From positions 1 to 61,799 of the forward strand of contig JAKOND010000047.1 of assembly GCA_022702125.1 (NCBI GenBank): a stretch of 61,799 nt of DNA. The letters run 5' to 3'. A program made the translations under genes and the position numbers. The notes under the pieces are model-generated. The model was not told the origin of the DNA. It searched no databases and saw only the letters and a program-made list of their open reading frames with translations. This stretch comes from Burkholderiaceae bacterium (GTDB taxonomy: Bacteria > Pseudomonadota > Gammaproteobacteria > Burkholderiales > Burkholderiaceae_C). This document shows, in pieces, positions 1-9,243 of the stretch (position 1 is its first letter; the number at the start of each line of letters is the position of its first letter).

Positions 1-680
1 GCAGCCGCGGCATCAGCTTCTTGGGCGCCGCCGGATCGAGGAAGCCGATATCCGCCAGCGCCGATTCCCAGTGGCCGAGCATGCCGGCCAGCTCCTGCGC
101 ATCGGCCCGGCGCGGGCCGGCGTCGGCGGTGCGGACACCGGCGGCCGCGGGCGCGTCGAAGCCGCCGAGGGCGGTGCGCCATTCGTAGGCGATGACCTGG
201 ATCGCCGCGCCGAGGTTGAGCGAGCCGAAGGCCGGATCGGTCGGGATCCGCAGCGCCACGTCGCAGCGGTAGACGTCCTCGTTGCGCATGCCGAAGCGCT
301 CGGAGCCGAACAGGAAGGCCACGCCCTCCTCGCCCCCGACGCCGTCCTCGCCCCCCGCGCCATCCGCGCCGGCCGCGAGCGCCGGCAGGTGCGCGCGCGG
401 CGAACGGGTGGGCGGCCCGAAATCCCGCGGCGTCATCGCGGTGGCGCACAGGTGGGTCATGCCGTCGAGCGCCTCGTCGAGCGTGGCGACGGTCCGCGCG
501 CGCGCCAGCACGTCGGCCGCGCCGCTGGAGCGCTGCAGCGTCTCCTCGCGCCGCAGCACGTCGGGCCAGCGCGGCTCCACCAGCACCAGGTCGTCGAAGC
601 CCATGGTCTTCATCGCCCGCGCGGCGGCGCCGACGTTGCCGGCATGGCTGGTGTGGATCAGGACGAAGCGGGTTTTCATG
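1..680 (-). CDS. trmJ: tRNA 2'-O-methyltransferase TrmJ, 3' end cut by window edge
   Basis: This SPOUT-class RNA methyltransferase gene runs off the left edge, so only the first 226 codons are visible. It starts [20 protein letters not shown], typical of the TrmJ/TrmH group-1 N-terminus. The SAM-binding knot motifs are present as [14 protein letters not shown] and [10 protein letters not shown]. TrmJ family members 2'-O-methylate position 32 of tRNAs in the cytoplasm using SAM. A Gly/Glu-rich insert ([16 protein letters not shown]) interrupts the region just before the first knot motif and is probably a surface loop. The gene is divergent from suhB, a common arrangement in proteobacteria. Confidence 0.9.
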
Positions 681-754
681 GGAACGGCGGACAGTGGGCA
701 GGCGGCGGGAAACCCGGTATTGTCGCCTTCGGGCATGCCGCGGCACGACCCGGA

Positions 755-760
755 TAAAAT
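755..760 (+). promoter_or_regulatory. Possible -10 box for suhB
   Basis: TAAAAT sits about 100 bp upstream of suhB in the 177-bp gap between trmJ and suhB, inside GGATAAAATCGCC, one of the few A/T-rich spots there. I could not find a convincing -35 at normal spacing, so this is only a candidate. Confidence 0.3.
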
Positions 761-857
761 CGCCGGCCCTGCGCCTCGCCGCATCCGTTCCCCTGCCCCG
801 CATCGCCGGGACGCCCTCCCCGGCCCGCGCGGCCCGCCAGCTCCTTCATCACACGCA

Positions 858-1895
858 ATGTCGACCAATCTGCATCCCATGCTCAACGTGGCCACCAAGG
901 CCGCACGCGCCGCCGGCGCCCTCATCAACCGCGCCGCGCTGGATGTGGAGTCGGTCCGCATCTCCCAGAAGCAGGTCAACGACTTCGTGACCGAGGTGGA
1001 CCACGCCGCCGAGCAGGCCATCATCGAGACGCTGCTGACGGCCTACCCCGGCCACGGCATCCTGGCGGAGGAATCGGGCAACGCGCACGGCGCGAAGGAT
1101 TCGGAATTCGTCTGGATCATCGACCCGATCGACGGCACCACCAACTTCATCCACGGCTTCCCGGTCTACTGCGTGAGCATCGCGCTGGCGGTGCGCGGCA
1201 AGGTCGAGCAGGCGGTGGTCTACGACCCGAGCCGCAACGACCTGTTCACCGCCACCAAGGGGCGCGGCGCCTACGTCAACGACCGCCGCATCCGGGTCAG
1301 CAAGCGCACCCAGCTGCGCGAGGCGCTGGTCTCCAACGGCTTCCCGTTCCGCCCCGGCGACGACCTGCAGCAGTACCTGCAGATCCTGGGCGACGTGATG
1401 CCCCGGGTCAAGGGCGTGCGCCGCCCGGGCTCGGCCGCGCTGGACCTGGCCTACGTCGCCGCCGGCTTCACCGACGGCTTCTTCCACACCGGCCTCAACA
1501 TCTGGGACGTGGCCGCCGGCGCGCTGCTGGTGACCGAGGCCGGCGGGCTGGTCGGCAACTTCACCGGCGAGGCCGACTTCCTGGAGCAGAAGGAATGCCT
1601 GGCCGCCAACCCGCGGGTCTACGCCCAGCTGGTGAGCGTGCTCGGCAAGTACTCGAAGTTCGCGGGGGTCGAGGCCAAGGGCCAGGTCCGCGAGGCGCGC
1701 GAGGCCGGCCAGGGCCGCGGCTACGGCAACCGCCCGGCCATCGGCGCCGCGGACGATGCCGCCGAAGCCGCCGCGCAGGCGGCCGCCGCCGCGGTCGAGG
1801 AGACGGCCGAAGGCGCGGTGCCCGACGACGCCGCCGCCGAGCCCCCGCGCCGCAAGCTGACCCGGGTTCGCAAGGCCCCCGACGCCCAGACCTGA
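858..1895 (+). CDS. suhB: Inositol-1-monophosphatase SuhB with long C-terminal tail
   Basis: The 345-residue protein belongs to the Mg-dependent inositol monophosphatase family. It shows [15 protein letters not shown] (metal-binding motif 1) and [15 protein letters not shown] (motif 2). The family hydrolyses inositol-1-phosphate, and in proteobacteria SuhB also takes part in rRNA transcription antitermination with Nus factors. The catalytic fold ends near residue 265. About 80 further residues are rich in Ala and Glu and finish with a basic stretch (RRKLTRVRK), which E. coli SuhB (about 267 residues) lacks. The start at MSTNLHPML gives the family N-terminus; the frame stays open further upstream but shows no family similarity there. 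Confidence 0.92.
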   Translation: MSTNLHPMLNVATKAARAAGALINRAALDVESVRISQKQVNDFVTEVDHAAEQAIIETLLTAYPGHGILAEESGNAHGAKDSEFVWIIDPIDGTTNFIHGFPVYCVSIALAVRGKVEQAVVYDPSRNDLFTATKGRGAYVNDRRIRVSKRTQLREALVSNGFPFRPGDDLQQYLQILGDVMPRVKGVRRPGSAALDLAYVAAGFTDGFFHTGLNIWDVAAGALLVTEAGGLVGNFTGEADFLEQKECLAANPRVYAQLVSVLGKYSKFAGVEAKGQVREAREAGQGRGYGNRPAIGAADDAAEAAAQAAAAAVEETAEGAVPDDAAAEPPRRKLTRVRKAPDAQT

Positions 1896-1950
1896 TCCGG
1901 ACCGGCCCCCTCCCCCGCCCCGCCCGCCGCACGAAAGGCCTTCCAGCAGC

Positions 1951-4239
1951 ATGCGCGCCCTGCTCGAAGCCATCGCGGTCGGCACCTCGCACCAGCTGCG
2001 CACCACGCCGCGCCGGGTCCGCGACTACCTGCTCGAACTCGCGCGCATCCTGCTCGGCCAGAGCTTCGCCAACGGCCTGTCGGTGGCTTTCGGGCTGACG
2101 CTGGTGGGCCTCGCCGCCTACGCCGCGGGCGGGCTGCGCGCCGCCTCGGTGGCGGCGCTGGGCGCGGTGGTGGTCTCGATGCCCGACCTGCCGGCGCAGC
2201 GCAAGCACAAGCTGCAGCAGCTGCTGCCGGCCGTCTTCCTCGGCGCGCCGCTCTACCTCGCGATCCAGCTCGCCCAGCGCAACGACCTTCAGCAAGGCAC
2301 GGTGCTGGTGCTGGGCACCTTCGTCGCCTACACCGCCACCGCCTGGGGCAAGCGCGGGGTGCCGCTGTCGATCTCGATGGTGTTCTCGATGGTCTTCTCC
2401 ATGGCGGGCCACGATCCGGAGAACCTGCGCGAGGCGCTGCACAACACCGGCTGGTTCGGCGTGGGCGCCCTGGCCTACACGATCCACGCGGTCGCGGCCA
2501 ACGGCGCGCTCAACCGCCGCTACCGCGACCAGTGCCTGGCCGAGGCGCTGTTCGCCTTCTCGCGCACCCTGCGCGCCCAGAGCCTGCGCTTCAGCGCGCA
2601 GCACGGCGACAGCGGCGTGTCCATGGGCAGCGTGCTGGCGCAGCAGGCCGCGCTGGCCGACACGCTGCAGTCCACCCGCGACATCGTGCTGGAGTCGCCC
2701 AACACGCTGCGCCGCCAGCGCCGCGCGGCGGTGCTGCTGGCGCTGCTGGAGGCGCGCGACCAGCTGCTGGCCTGCGAGATCGACCTGGACCTGCTGGCCC
2801 GGCACGATCCGGCCTCGGTGCCGATGTCGGGCGTGCAGCGCGCGCTGCGCCAGCTGGCGCGCCACATCGACCGGCTGGCGGGCAACTACCTGCTGGGCCG
2901 CACCATCGCGCGCCACGTCGATGCGCTGCCGCCCTGGACCGAGCCGCGGGTGCGCCATCCCGGCAGCGACGCGGCCGCCGCGGCGCTGGTGCGCGGCGTG
3001 CTGGCGCGCGTCGGCATGCTGCACGACCAGGTGGCGCACCTGACGCGGCTGGCGCGCGCCGAAACGCCGCCCGAGCTGGCCGCGGTGCGCGAGAACTGGC
3101 AGCTCTTCGTCAGCAGCACCGCCTGGTCGTGGAAGCCGCTGCACACCCAGCTCGGCTGGTACGCGCCCACGCTGCGGCTGGCGCTGCGGGCGGCGCTGGC
3201 GGTGGGTGCGGCGTACGTCGTGGCGCTGCACCTGCCGTGGAACACGCATCCGTACTGGGTGGTGCTGTCGAGCGCGGTGGTCCTGCGCGCCAACATGGCC
3301 CAGACCCTGGAGCGGCGCAACGCCCGGGTGCTGGGCACCGTCTTCGGCGCGCTGCTGGTGATGGGCTTCCTGGCGGCCCATCCCCGGCCGGCGATCGTGC
3401 TGCTGACGGTGGCCCTGGCCACGGCGGTGGCGCACGCCTTCGCCGTCAAGCGCTACTGGATCACCGCGCTGGCCGCCACCGTGCAGGCGCTGCTGCAGGC
3501 CCACCTGCTGGCGACCGCCGTCCGGCCGAGCTTCGCCGCCGCCGAGCGCATCGCCGACACGGTCATCGGCGCGGGCATCGCCTGGGCCTTCAGCTACGTG
3601 CTGCCCTTCTGGGAGCACCAGCAGCTGCCGGAGCTGATCCGCCGCACGCTGGCGGCGCAGCGGCGCCACGCGCGGCTGGCGCTGGAGCCGCGCGCCGAAT
3701 CGGCGGCCGACATCGAATGGCGCCTGGCCCGGCGCGAGGCCTACGACAGCCTGTCGGCCCTGGTGCAGGCCACCAGCCGCAGCCGGTCCGAGCCGCGCAT
3801 GGTGCAGCCGCTCTTCGAGCCGCTGGAGACGCTGCAGGCGCACTGCTACCGGATGGGCGCGCAGCTCACCAACATCAAGTCCACGCTGCAGCTGCGCAGC
3901 GGCCAGCTCGACATGGACCGCCTGCGGCCGGCGCTGGAACGCACCGCGGCGGCCATCGAGGCCGCGCTGGACCCGAAGACGGTGCTGCCCGCCGCCATCG
4001 GCGACGCGGGGCCGGCCATGAAGCGCCCGCGCCGGAACGGGCGCCGTACACCCTCTGCAACATCCGGAGCCGCCGCCGGCGCCACACTGGCGGCCGAGGC
4101 GGAAATGCGCGAATCCGCGCTGGAACGTCCGGCCGACGCACTGGCCGACGACCTGACGCCCTGGCTGCTGCACCGCGTCGAGTTGGTGCAACGCTCGGCG
4201 GAGCAGGTGCGGCAGATGGTCGCGCGCACGCTCGGCTGA
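1951..4239 (+). CDS. FUSC-family (YccS/YhfK-like) inner-membrane protein
   Basis: The 762-residue protein has the two-block layout of the FUSC/YccS family: hydrophobic helices near residues 35-175, a soluble middle segment, and a second helical block near residues 405-555. The second block contains HPYWVVLSSAVVLR and ERRNARVLGTVFGALLV, the recognisable FUSC core. The C-terminal 200 residues are hydrophilic. Members include putative aromatic acid or fusaric acid exporters, but most, including YccS, have no proven substrate. It follows suhB by 55 bp and is followed by an MscS-type channel, so a common envelope role is possible but not shown. Confidence 0.8.
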   Translation: MRALLEAIAVGTSHQLRTTPRRVRDYLLELARILLGQSFANGLSVAFGLTLVGLAAYAAGGLRAASVAALGAVVVSMPDLPAQRKHKLQQLLPAVFLGAPLYLAIQLAQRNDLQQGTVLVLGTFVAYTATAWGKRGVPLSISMVFSMVFSMAGHDPENLREALHNTGWFGVGALAYTIHAVAANGALNRRYRDQCLAEALFAFSRTLRAQSLRFSAQHGDSGVSMGSVLAQQAALADTLQSTRDIVLESPNTLRRQRRAAVLLALLEARDQLLACEIDLDLLARHDPASVPMSGVQRALRQLARHIDRLAGNYLLGRTIARHVDALPPWTEPRVRHPGSDAAAAALVRGVLARVGMLHDQVAHLTRLARAETPPELAAVRENWQLFVSSTAWSWKPLHTQLGWYAPTLRLALRAALAVGAAYVVALHLPWNTHPYWVVLSSAVVLRANMAQTLERRNARVLGTVFGALLVMGFLAAHPRPAIVLLTVALATAVAHAFAVKRYWITALAATVQALLQAHLLATAVRPSFAAAERIADTVIGAGIAWAFSYVLPFWEHQQLPELIRRTLAAQRRHARLALEPRAESAADIEWRLARREAYDSLSALVQATSRSRSEPRMVQPLFEPLETLQAHCYRMGAQLTNIKSTLQLRSGQLDMDRLRPALERTAAAIEAALDPKTVLPAAIGDAGPAMKRPRRNGRRTPSATSGAAAGATLAAEAEMRESALERPADALADDLTPWLLHRVELVQRSAEQVRQMVARTLG

Positions 4240-4385
4240 ACGTCCGGCGTGCCGGCCCGGGCGGCCTCCGCCCCGCCGGGCGGCCTTGCCGGGAACCCGC
4301 CTCCGCGCGTTCCGCGCCGCGCGGCCGCCCCCTCCCTCCGACGCCGCGCACCGCGCCGCATCCGCAAGAAAGGACCCTTCGAACG

Positions 4386-5762
4386 ATGCTCGACCTCTCG
4401 CGATTCTCCCCCTGGCTCGCCACCGGCATCGCCGCCCTCGTCGGCGTCGTCGCGGCGCTGCTGGCCCACCGCGTCCTGGGGCTGGTGCTGCTGCGCGCCA
4501 CGCACCGGCTGCGGATCGTGCATTCGATCGTGCGCCACTGCCGGAAGCCGGCCCGGGTGCTGCTGCCGCTCTTCGCGCTGCAGCTGGTGTGGCAGGCGGC
4601 GCCGAACGACCTGCGCTTCATCGAGAGCCTGCGGCACCTCAACGGCCTGGGGATGATCGCCACCCTCACCTGGGCCGTCATCAGCGGCATCCGGGGCGTG
4701 GCCGAAGGCATCATCTCGCTGCACCCGGCCGACGTCGAGAACAACCTCCAGGCGCGCCGCATCCTGACCCAGACCCGGGTGCTGGCGCGCACCGCGATGT
4801 TCATGGTCGGCCTGACCGGCGTGGCGATGATGCTGATGACCTTCCCCGGCGCGCGGCAGGTGGGCACCAGCCTGCTGGCCTCGGCCGGCGTGGTCGGCAT
4901 CGTCGCCGGCCTGGCGGCGCAGCCGGTCTTCAGCAACCTGTTCGCCGGGCTGCAGATCGCGCTGGCCCAGCCGATCCGGATCGACGACGTGCTGATCGTG
5001 GAAGGCGAATGGGGCCGGGTCGAGGAAATCACCGCCACCTACGTGGTGGTGGCCATCTGGGACCAGCGCCGGCTCATCATTCCGCTCAAGTGGTTCATCG
5101 ACAACCCGTTCCAGAACTGGACCCGCAACAGCGCCGAGCTGCTGGGCACCGCGATGCTGTACGTGGACTACCGCGCGCCGCTCGACGCGATGCGCACCGA
5201 GCTGCAGCGCATCGTCGAGGCCGCGCCCGAGTGGGACCGCCGCGTCTGCACGCTGGTGGTGCTGGAAACGACCGAGCGCACGATGCAGATCCGCTGCCTG
5301 GTGTCGGCCACCTCGTCGGGGCTGGCCTTCGACCTGCGCTGCAAGGTGCGCGAGGGCATGATCGCCTTCCTGCAGAAGCACCATCCGGACGCCCTGCCGC
5401 GCACCCGGATCGAACAGCCCGAGGCGGTCGCGCAGCCGGCCGTCGCGCCTTCGGGCAGCCTGCGCCCGGCGCCGCATGCGACCGCGGCGACCGCATCCGC
5501 GCCGATGCCGCCCGCGCCCGCGGTCCCGCCATCCGGTCCGGCCGCCGTGCCGGCGCCGCAGCCCCGGGCCGCCGACGCCACCGGCACGCCGCCGTCGCCG
5601 GGCGGCATGGATTCCTCGGCCAACGGGGCGCAGCAGCCGTTGCGGGTGGACCTGGGCAACTCCTCGGCTTCGGCGGCCGCCGCGGAGGCTCCGGCCGCGC
5701 CGGAGGGCGACGCGGTCCTTGCGCCGGCGCCGCCCCGTCCGTCCGTGGGCGCCGGCGGCTAG
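4386..5762 (+). CDS. MscS-family mechanosensitive channel
   Basis: The 458-residue inner-membrane protein has three or four predicted helices in its first 180 residues. The MscS pore-helix and beta-domain signature follows: ASAGVVGIVAGLAAQPVFSN, then an Asp/Val-rich beta segment (IRIDDVLIVEGEWGRVEEI) and the P-L-K-W-F-I-D-N-P-F-Q-N-W turn. Members open under membrane tension and release solutes during osmotic downshock. After about residue 345 the protein continues into a 110-residue Ala/Pro-rich tail without recognisable domains. AAGAAAGGACC upstream of the ATG supplies a ribosome-binding site. The gene converges on glycerate kinase with only 30 bp between stops. Confidence 0.88.
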   Translation: MLDLSRFSPWLATGIAALVGVVAALLAHRVLGLVLLRATHRLRIVHSIVRHCRKPARVLLPLFALQLVWQAAPNDLRFIESLRHLNGLGMIATLTWAVISGIRGVAEGIISLHPADVENNLQARRILTQTRVLARTAMFMVGLTGVAMMLMTFPGARQVGTSLLASAGVVGIVAGLAAQPVFSNLFAGLQIALAQPIRIDDVLIVEGEWGRVEEITATYVVVAIWDQRRLIIPLKWFIDNPFQNWTRNSAELLGTAMLYVDYRAPLDAMRTELQRIVEAAPEWDRRVCTLVVLETTERTMQIRCLVSATSSGLAFDLRCKVREGMIAFLQKHHPDALPRTRIEQPEAVAQPAVAPSGSLRPAPHATAATASAPMPPAPAVPPSGPAAVPAPQPRAADATGTPPSPGGMDSSANGAQQPLRVDLGNSSASAAAAEAPAAPEGDAVLAPAPPRPSVGAGG

Positions 5763-5783
5763 CCTGCCGTCCTCCGGGCAGGC
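5762..5783. terminator. GC hairpin between convergent genes
   Basis: GCCTGCC (5762-5768) pairs with GGCAGGC (5777-5783) around an 8-nt loop, in the 30 bp between the converging stops of the MscS gene and glycerate kinase. There is no T-tract, so it may slow polymerase or protect 3' ends rather than be a classic intrinsic terminator. Confidence 0.35.
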
Positions 5784-5792
5784 GCCGGCGCG

Positions 5793-6950
5793 TCAGCCGG
5801 CGCGCAGGCTGGCGTAGAGCCGGGCCAGCCGGTAGCTCGCCTGCTCCAGCAGCGGACCCGCCCGGCCGATGGCCTCGTCCAGCGACAGCGGCCCGTCGGC
5901 GATGGAGAAGCATCCGTCGAACAGCGCGTCCAGGGCGTCCCCGCCCTGCACCGCGCCCGACAGCAGCGTGACCGGCACGCCGTGCGCGCGGGCGCGGCCG
6001 GCGATGTAGCCCGGCCCCTTGCCCATCAGCGTCTGCGCGTCCGAGCGCCCTTCCCCGGTCAGCACCCAGTCGCAGGCCCGCAGCCGCCGGTCGAGTTCGG
6101 CGACCTGGCCGAGGAATTCCGCGCCCGACACCAGTTCCGCGCCCAGCAGGCCGAGCGCGAAACCCAGCCCGCCGGCCGCGCCCGCGCCCGGCAGGTGCTG
6201 CGTCCGCCGCCCGAGCGCCGCCTCGCACAGCCCGGCGGCCGCGCCCAGCACCGCATCGGCCCGGTCCAGGTCGGTGTGCCCCTTCTGACCGCCGAACACC
6301 CGGCTGGCGCCGCGCGGCCCGGTCAGCGGGCTGTCGACATCGGTCAGCGCGATCAGGCGCATGTCGCCGATCCACGCCGCGTCCGCGCGCGGCTGCGCGC
6401 GCACCGCCCGCGGCAGGCTGTCGAAGGTCGGCGACAGGACCGCTCCGTCGGCGTCCAGGAAATCCAGCGCCGTTTCGGCCAGCAGGCCGGCGCCGGCATC
6501 GTTGGTGGACGACCCGCCCAGGCCCAGCGCCACGGTGCGCAGGCCCTGGGCATGGAGCCGGCGCAGGGCCTCGCCCAGGCCGCGCGTGGTGCGCGCCCCG
6601 GGCGCCGCCCGCGCCTGGGGCAGGCCGACGACGGACGCCGCGTCCAGCACCGCGAAGGGGCCGATGGCCGGGCTCCGGCACACCGCGCAGGGCGCCTCGG
6701 ACGCGTCGCCGTTCGCATCGGTCACCGGCAGCCGATGCCATTCGCCGCCCAGCGCCGCGAACACCGCCGCCGCGGTCCCCTCGCCGCCATCGGCCATGGG
6801 CAGGCGGTGGATCCGGGCCTGCGGCAATGCCCGCAGGAGGCCGGCGGCCATGCGCTCGGCCACCTGCGCGGCATCGAGGCTGCCTTTGAAGGAATCGGGC
6901 GCCACCAGGATGCGGACGGGCGGGACGGCGGCAGGGGAAAGGTCGGTCAT
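5793..6950 (-). CDS. Glycerate 2-kinase
   Basis: The 385-residue protein is a type I glycerate kinase (GarK/GlxK family), which phosphorylates D-glycerate with ATP to 2-phosphoglycerate. Family landmarks are APDSFKGSL near the N-terminus, ADGGEGT, LGGSSTNDAGAG and TGEGRSDAQTLMGKGP. The start at MTDLSPA was chosen over an upstream in-frame codon because the family begins shortly before APDSFKGS. Glycerate is the end product of glyoxylate assimilation by the glycerate pathway, so this enzyme connects functionally with the glycolate oxidase genes at 57-61 kb, though those lie 50 kb away. Confidence 0.92.
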   Translation of the reverse strand: MTDLSPAAVPPVRILVAPDSFKGSLDAAQVAERMAAGLLRALPQARIHRLPMADGGEGTAAAVFAALGGEWHRLPVTDANGDASEAPCAVCRSPAIGPFAVLDAASVVGLPQARAAPGARTTRGLGEALRRLHAQGLRTVALGLGGSSTNDAGAGLLAETALDFLDADGAVLSPTFDSLPRAVRAQPRADAAWIGDMRLIALTDVDSPLTGPRGASRVFGGQKGHTDLDRADAVLGAAAGLCEAALGRRTQHLPGAGAAGGLGFALGLLGAELVSGAEFLGQVAELDRRLRACDWVLTGEGRSDAQTLMGKGPGYIAGRARAHGVPVTLLSGAVQGGDALDALFDGCFSIADGPLSLDEAIGRAGPLLEQASYRLARLYASLRAG

Positions 6951-7026
6951 GGGAGGCGGATCGCGGGCTTGGACGGCGGGGTGCGCACGATGATGCCCCA
7001 CGCGCCAGCCCGGCCGCAGCGGGGTT

Positions 7027-7431
7027 CTACGCTTGCGTGCCCGCGCTGCCGGGTGCCTGCTCCGCCTCCGCCGCCCGCACCGGCAGCGCGTGCGCCAGCA
7101 GGGCCAGGGCTTCCGGCTCGCCGATACGCAGCCAGTAGCTCCGGGACAGGGCCCGCGCGAACTGCGTCAGGCCGTGGGGCGCATGGCGCACCGACACCCG
7201 GTAGGCCTCGACCTCGTAGGCCAGCCGGTGCCGGCGCGACATCAGGTACCGCCACAGGAACCGCAAGGTCCCGTCGCGGCGCATTTGCGCCACATGCACC
7301 ATCTCGTGCGCCAGCAAGCCCGCGTCGCCCCGGGCTGCCGGATGCACCAGCACCAGCCGCGGGCAGAGCGTCAGGCCGGCGGCGAAGAACAGCAGGCGGG
7401 TGTGCAGGATGCGCGGGGGCCGGGGAGGCAT
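7027..7431 (-). CDS. Small protein with HExxH motif
   Basis: I cannot assign this 134-residue protein to a named family. Near residue 42 it has HEMVHVAQ, a zincin-type HExxH motif of the kind found in small metallopeptidase-like domains. Charged, aromatic residues follow (RFLWRYLMSRRHRLAYEVEAYR), where a downstream Glu of EVEAY could be a third metal ligand. A short hydrophobic stretch near residues 13-30 could be a membrane or hydrophobic segment. Whether it cleaves peptides is unknown. It is 76 bp downstream of the glycerate kinase start codon side and on the same strand, with two further small genes upstream. Confidence 0.65.
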   Translation of the reverse strand: MPPRPPRILHTRLLFFAAGLTLCPRLVLVHPAARGDAGLLAHEMVHVAQMRRDGTLRFLWRYLMSRRHRLAYEVEAYRVSVRHAPHGLTQFARALSRSYWLRIGEPEALALLAHALPVRAAEAEQAPGSAGTQA

Positions 7432-7454
7432 CGGCCCGCGGGCCGGGGCCGTCC

Positions 7455-7580
7455 TCAGGGTCGGGGCGCCGGCAGGGGCTGGACCTCGCCCGGTTCGGGC
7501 GGAACGCTGATCGGCTGCACCGGCTGCGGCACGCCGGGGTTGTCGGCGGGCCGGGGCACCGGCGATGGTTGCTGTTCCAT
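7455..7580 (-). CDS. Tiny proline-rich protein, 41 residues
   Basis: The frame starts MEQQPSPVPRPADNPGVPQP and ends EVQPLPAPRP. About a third of the residues are proline, and no domain is visible. A good ribosome-binding site (GGAAGGG) precedes the ATG. The start lies only 2 bp after the stop of the next small gene on the same strand, which suggests translational coupling. Proline-rich composition can arise by chance in GC-rich DNA, so reality rests on the ribosome-binding site and spacing. Confidence 0.5.
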   Translation of the reverse strand: MEQQPSPVPRPADNPGVPQPVQPISVPPEPGEVQPLPAPRP

Positions 7581-7582
7581 GG

Positions 7583-7921
7583 TCACTGCCCTTCCTGCTG
7601 CTTGCGGATATGCGGCTCGTTGCCGAGTTCCTCGATCATGCGTTCGCCCTCATGATCGCGGCCGTCCGACGGCAGGTCTTCCTCGTTGTGGAACTCGGGC
7701 TCCTCGCCGGCTGGCGACCGGGAAGCGCGCGTCCGCCCGCCCGGGGCGTTCCCGGCGCCGCCGCCGTTGGCCTGGCGGTCGGTGTCAGCCGGCTGCGCGG
7801 GCGCCAGGCCCTCCTGCCGGGCCAGCTTCGGGTTTTCCTCGATCTCGAGTTCGGCCTGCGATTCCAGCAGACGGCTTTCCTCGGCGGACGCATCGGGGGT
7901 AGACGGGACGGTGAGGGACAT
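7583..7921 (-). CDS. Acidic hydrophilic protein of unknown function
   Basis: The 112-residue protein begins MSLTVPSTPDASAEESRLLE and is very acidic and hydrophilic, with clusters such as LEIEENPKLARQEG and FHNEEDLPSDGRDHEGERM. It has no signal peptide or membrane segment and looks largely disordered. TGGAGG, 7 nt before the ATG, decides the start over an in-frame codon 15 residues upstream. It is immediately followed by the proline-rich 41-residue gene. I do not recognise the family. Confidence 0.7.
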   Translation of the reverse strand: MSLTVPSTPDASAEESRLLESQAELEIEENPKLARQEGLAPAQPADTDRQANGGGAGNAPGGRTRASRSPAGEEPEFHNEEDLPSDGRDHEGERMIEELGNEPHIRKQQEGQ

Positions 7922-8157
7922 GCGGGGCCTCCAATAAATCTGCGGCGTGGCTGGATTGCCATCCATTCCCCCATCCTAGATCCGCCGCCCGGGGGCGGGC
8001 CGTAGGACGACAACCGGCATCGGCCGCCGTCGAAGCCCACACCAGGACCCGCGCCGCCCGCCCGGCGCGCCAATCGCGGCACACGCCTACACCTGCCGCG
8101 GCCGGCTTGCGCAACCATCGCGGCTACGCTCCGTGCGCAACGCCTTCCCCGATTCCC

Positions 8158-9243
8158 ATGTCTTTCAAGAACACATTCGACATCGCCCGCAAGGCGGTCG
8201 GCGCCTGGTCGGACGACTATGCCCCGAGCATGGGCGCCGCCATCTCGTACTACACCATCTTCTCGCTCGCGCCGCTGCTGGTGATCGTCATCGCGGTCGC
8301 CGGCTTCCTGTTCGGGCGGGACGCGGTCCAGGACCAGATCGTCGGGCAGATCTCGGGCCTCATCGGACAGGAAGGCGCGATCGCCGTCCAGGGCCTGATC
8401 GCCAGCGCGAGCGAGCCGCGCACCGGCATCGTCGCCACCGCCATCAGCCTGGTCGTGATGGTCGTGGGCGCCACCACGGTGCTGGGCGAGCTGCAGAGCG
8501 CCCTGGACCGGATCTGGCACGTGCCGGAATCGCAGAAGGCCTCGGGCATCTGGGCGCAGTTCCGCACGCGCATCTTCTCGTTCGGCCTGATCCTGGGCTT
8601 CGCGTTCCTGATGATGGTGTCGCTGGTGGTCAGCACCACCATCTCGGCCATCGGCGCCTACGCCAGCGAACTGCTCCCGGGATGGGAGCTGATGCTGCAG
8701 GGGCTCAACATCGCGATCTCGCTGGGCATCAGCACCCTGCTGTTCGCCGCGATCTTCAAGTGGATGCCGCAGACGCGGATCGACTGGCACGACGTCTGGA
8801 TCGGCGCCGTCGTGACCGCGGTGCTGTTCGAGGCCGGCAAGGTGCTGATCGGCCTCTACCTGGGCAAGAGCGGCGTGGCCTCGTCCTTCGCGGCCGCGGG
8901 CTCGCTGGTGGTGATCCTGGTCTGGGTGTATTACGCGGCGCAGATCTTCCTGCTGGGGGCGGAGTTCACCAAGGTCTACGCGCAGGAGCACGGCTCGCGC
9001 AAGCACGCGCCGGCGAACGTTGCGCCCGGGATTCCGTCGGCCGCTGCGGCGCCCGTCGCGCAGCCGACTCCTCGGCGCCCCGCGCCGTCCGTCGTCCGGA
9101 CCGCGCCTGCCGCGCAGGACAGCCGCGCGGCGATCCTGCGGAAGACGCTGCTCATCGCGGGCATCCAGGCCCTGCCCTTCCTGGCGCGCGCCTGGCAGAA
9201 GCGACGCGCCGCCAAGGCCCTGGCCCGCCGCCGGAAACGCTAG
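8158..9243 (+). CDS. YihY/BrkB-family inner-membrane protein
   Basis: The 361-residue protein opens with the family signature (ARKAVGAWSDDYAPSMGAAISYY, then YTIFSLAPLLVIVIAVAGFLFG). Five or six hydrophobic helices follow up to residue 275, including the conserved GAVVTAVLFEAGKVLIGLYL and WVYYAAQIFLLGAEFTKVYA. The family was once annotated ribonuclease BN and virulence factor BrkB; its real activity is unsettled. A basic 85-residue cytoplasmic tail ends KALARRRKR. The stop codon interlocks with that of the convergent IclR gene (CTAG). Confidence 0.9.
   Translation: MSFKNTFDIARKAVGAWSDDYAPSMGAAISYYTIFSLAPLLVIVIAVAGFLFGRDAVQDQIVGQISGLIGQEGAIAVQGLIASASEPRTGIVATAISLVVMVVGATTVLGELQSALDRIWHVPESQKASGIWAQFRTRIFSFGLILGFAFLMMVSLVVSTTISAIGAYASELLPGWELMLQGLNIAISLGISTLLFAAIFKWMPQTRIDWHDVWIGAVVTAVLFEAGKVLIGLYLGKSGVASSFAAAGSLVVILVWVYYAAQIFLLGAEFTKVYAQEHGSRKHAPANVAPGIPSAAAAPVAQPTPRRPAPSVVRTAPAAQDSRAAILRKTLLIAGIQALPFLARAWQKRRAAKALARRRKR

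Noticed and set aside
1561-4191. An 876-codon open frame on the minus strand opposite suhB and the FUSC gene
   Set aside because: Gln/Arg/Ala-rich without domain or signal, and fully antisense to two recognisable genes; a codon-usage shadow.
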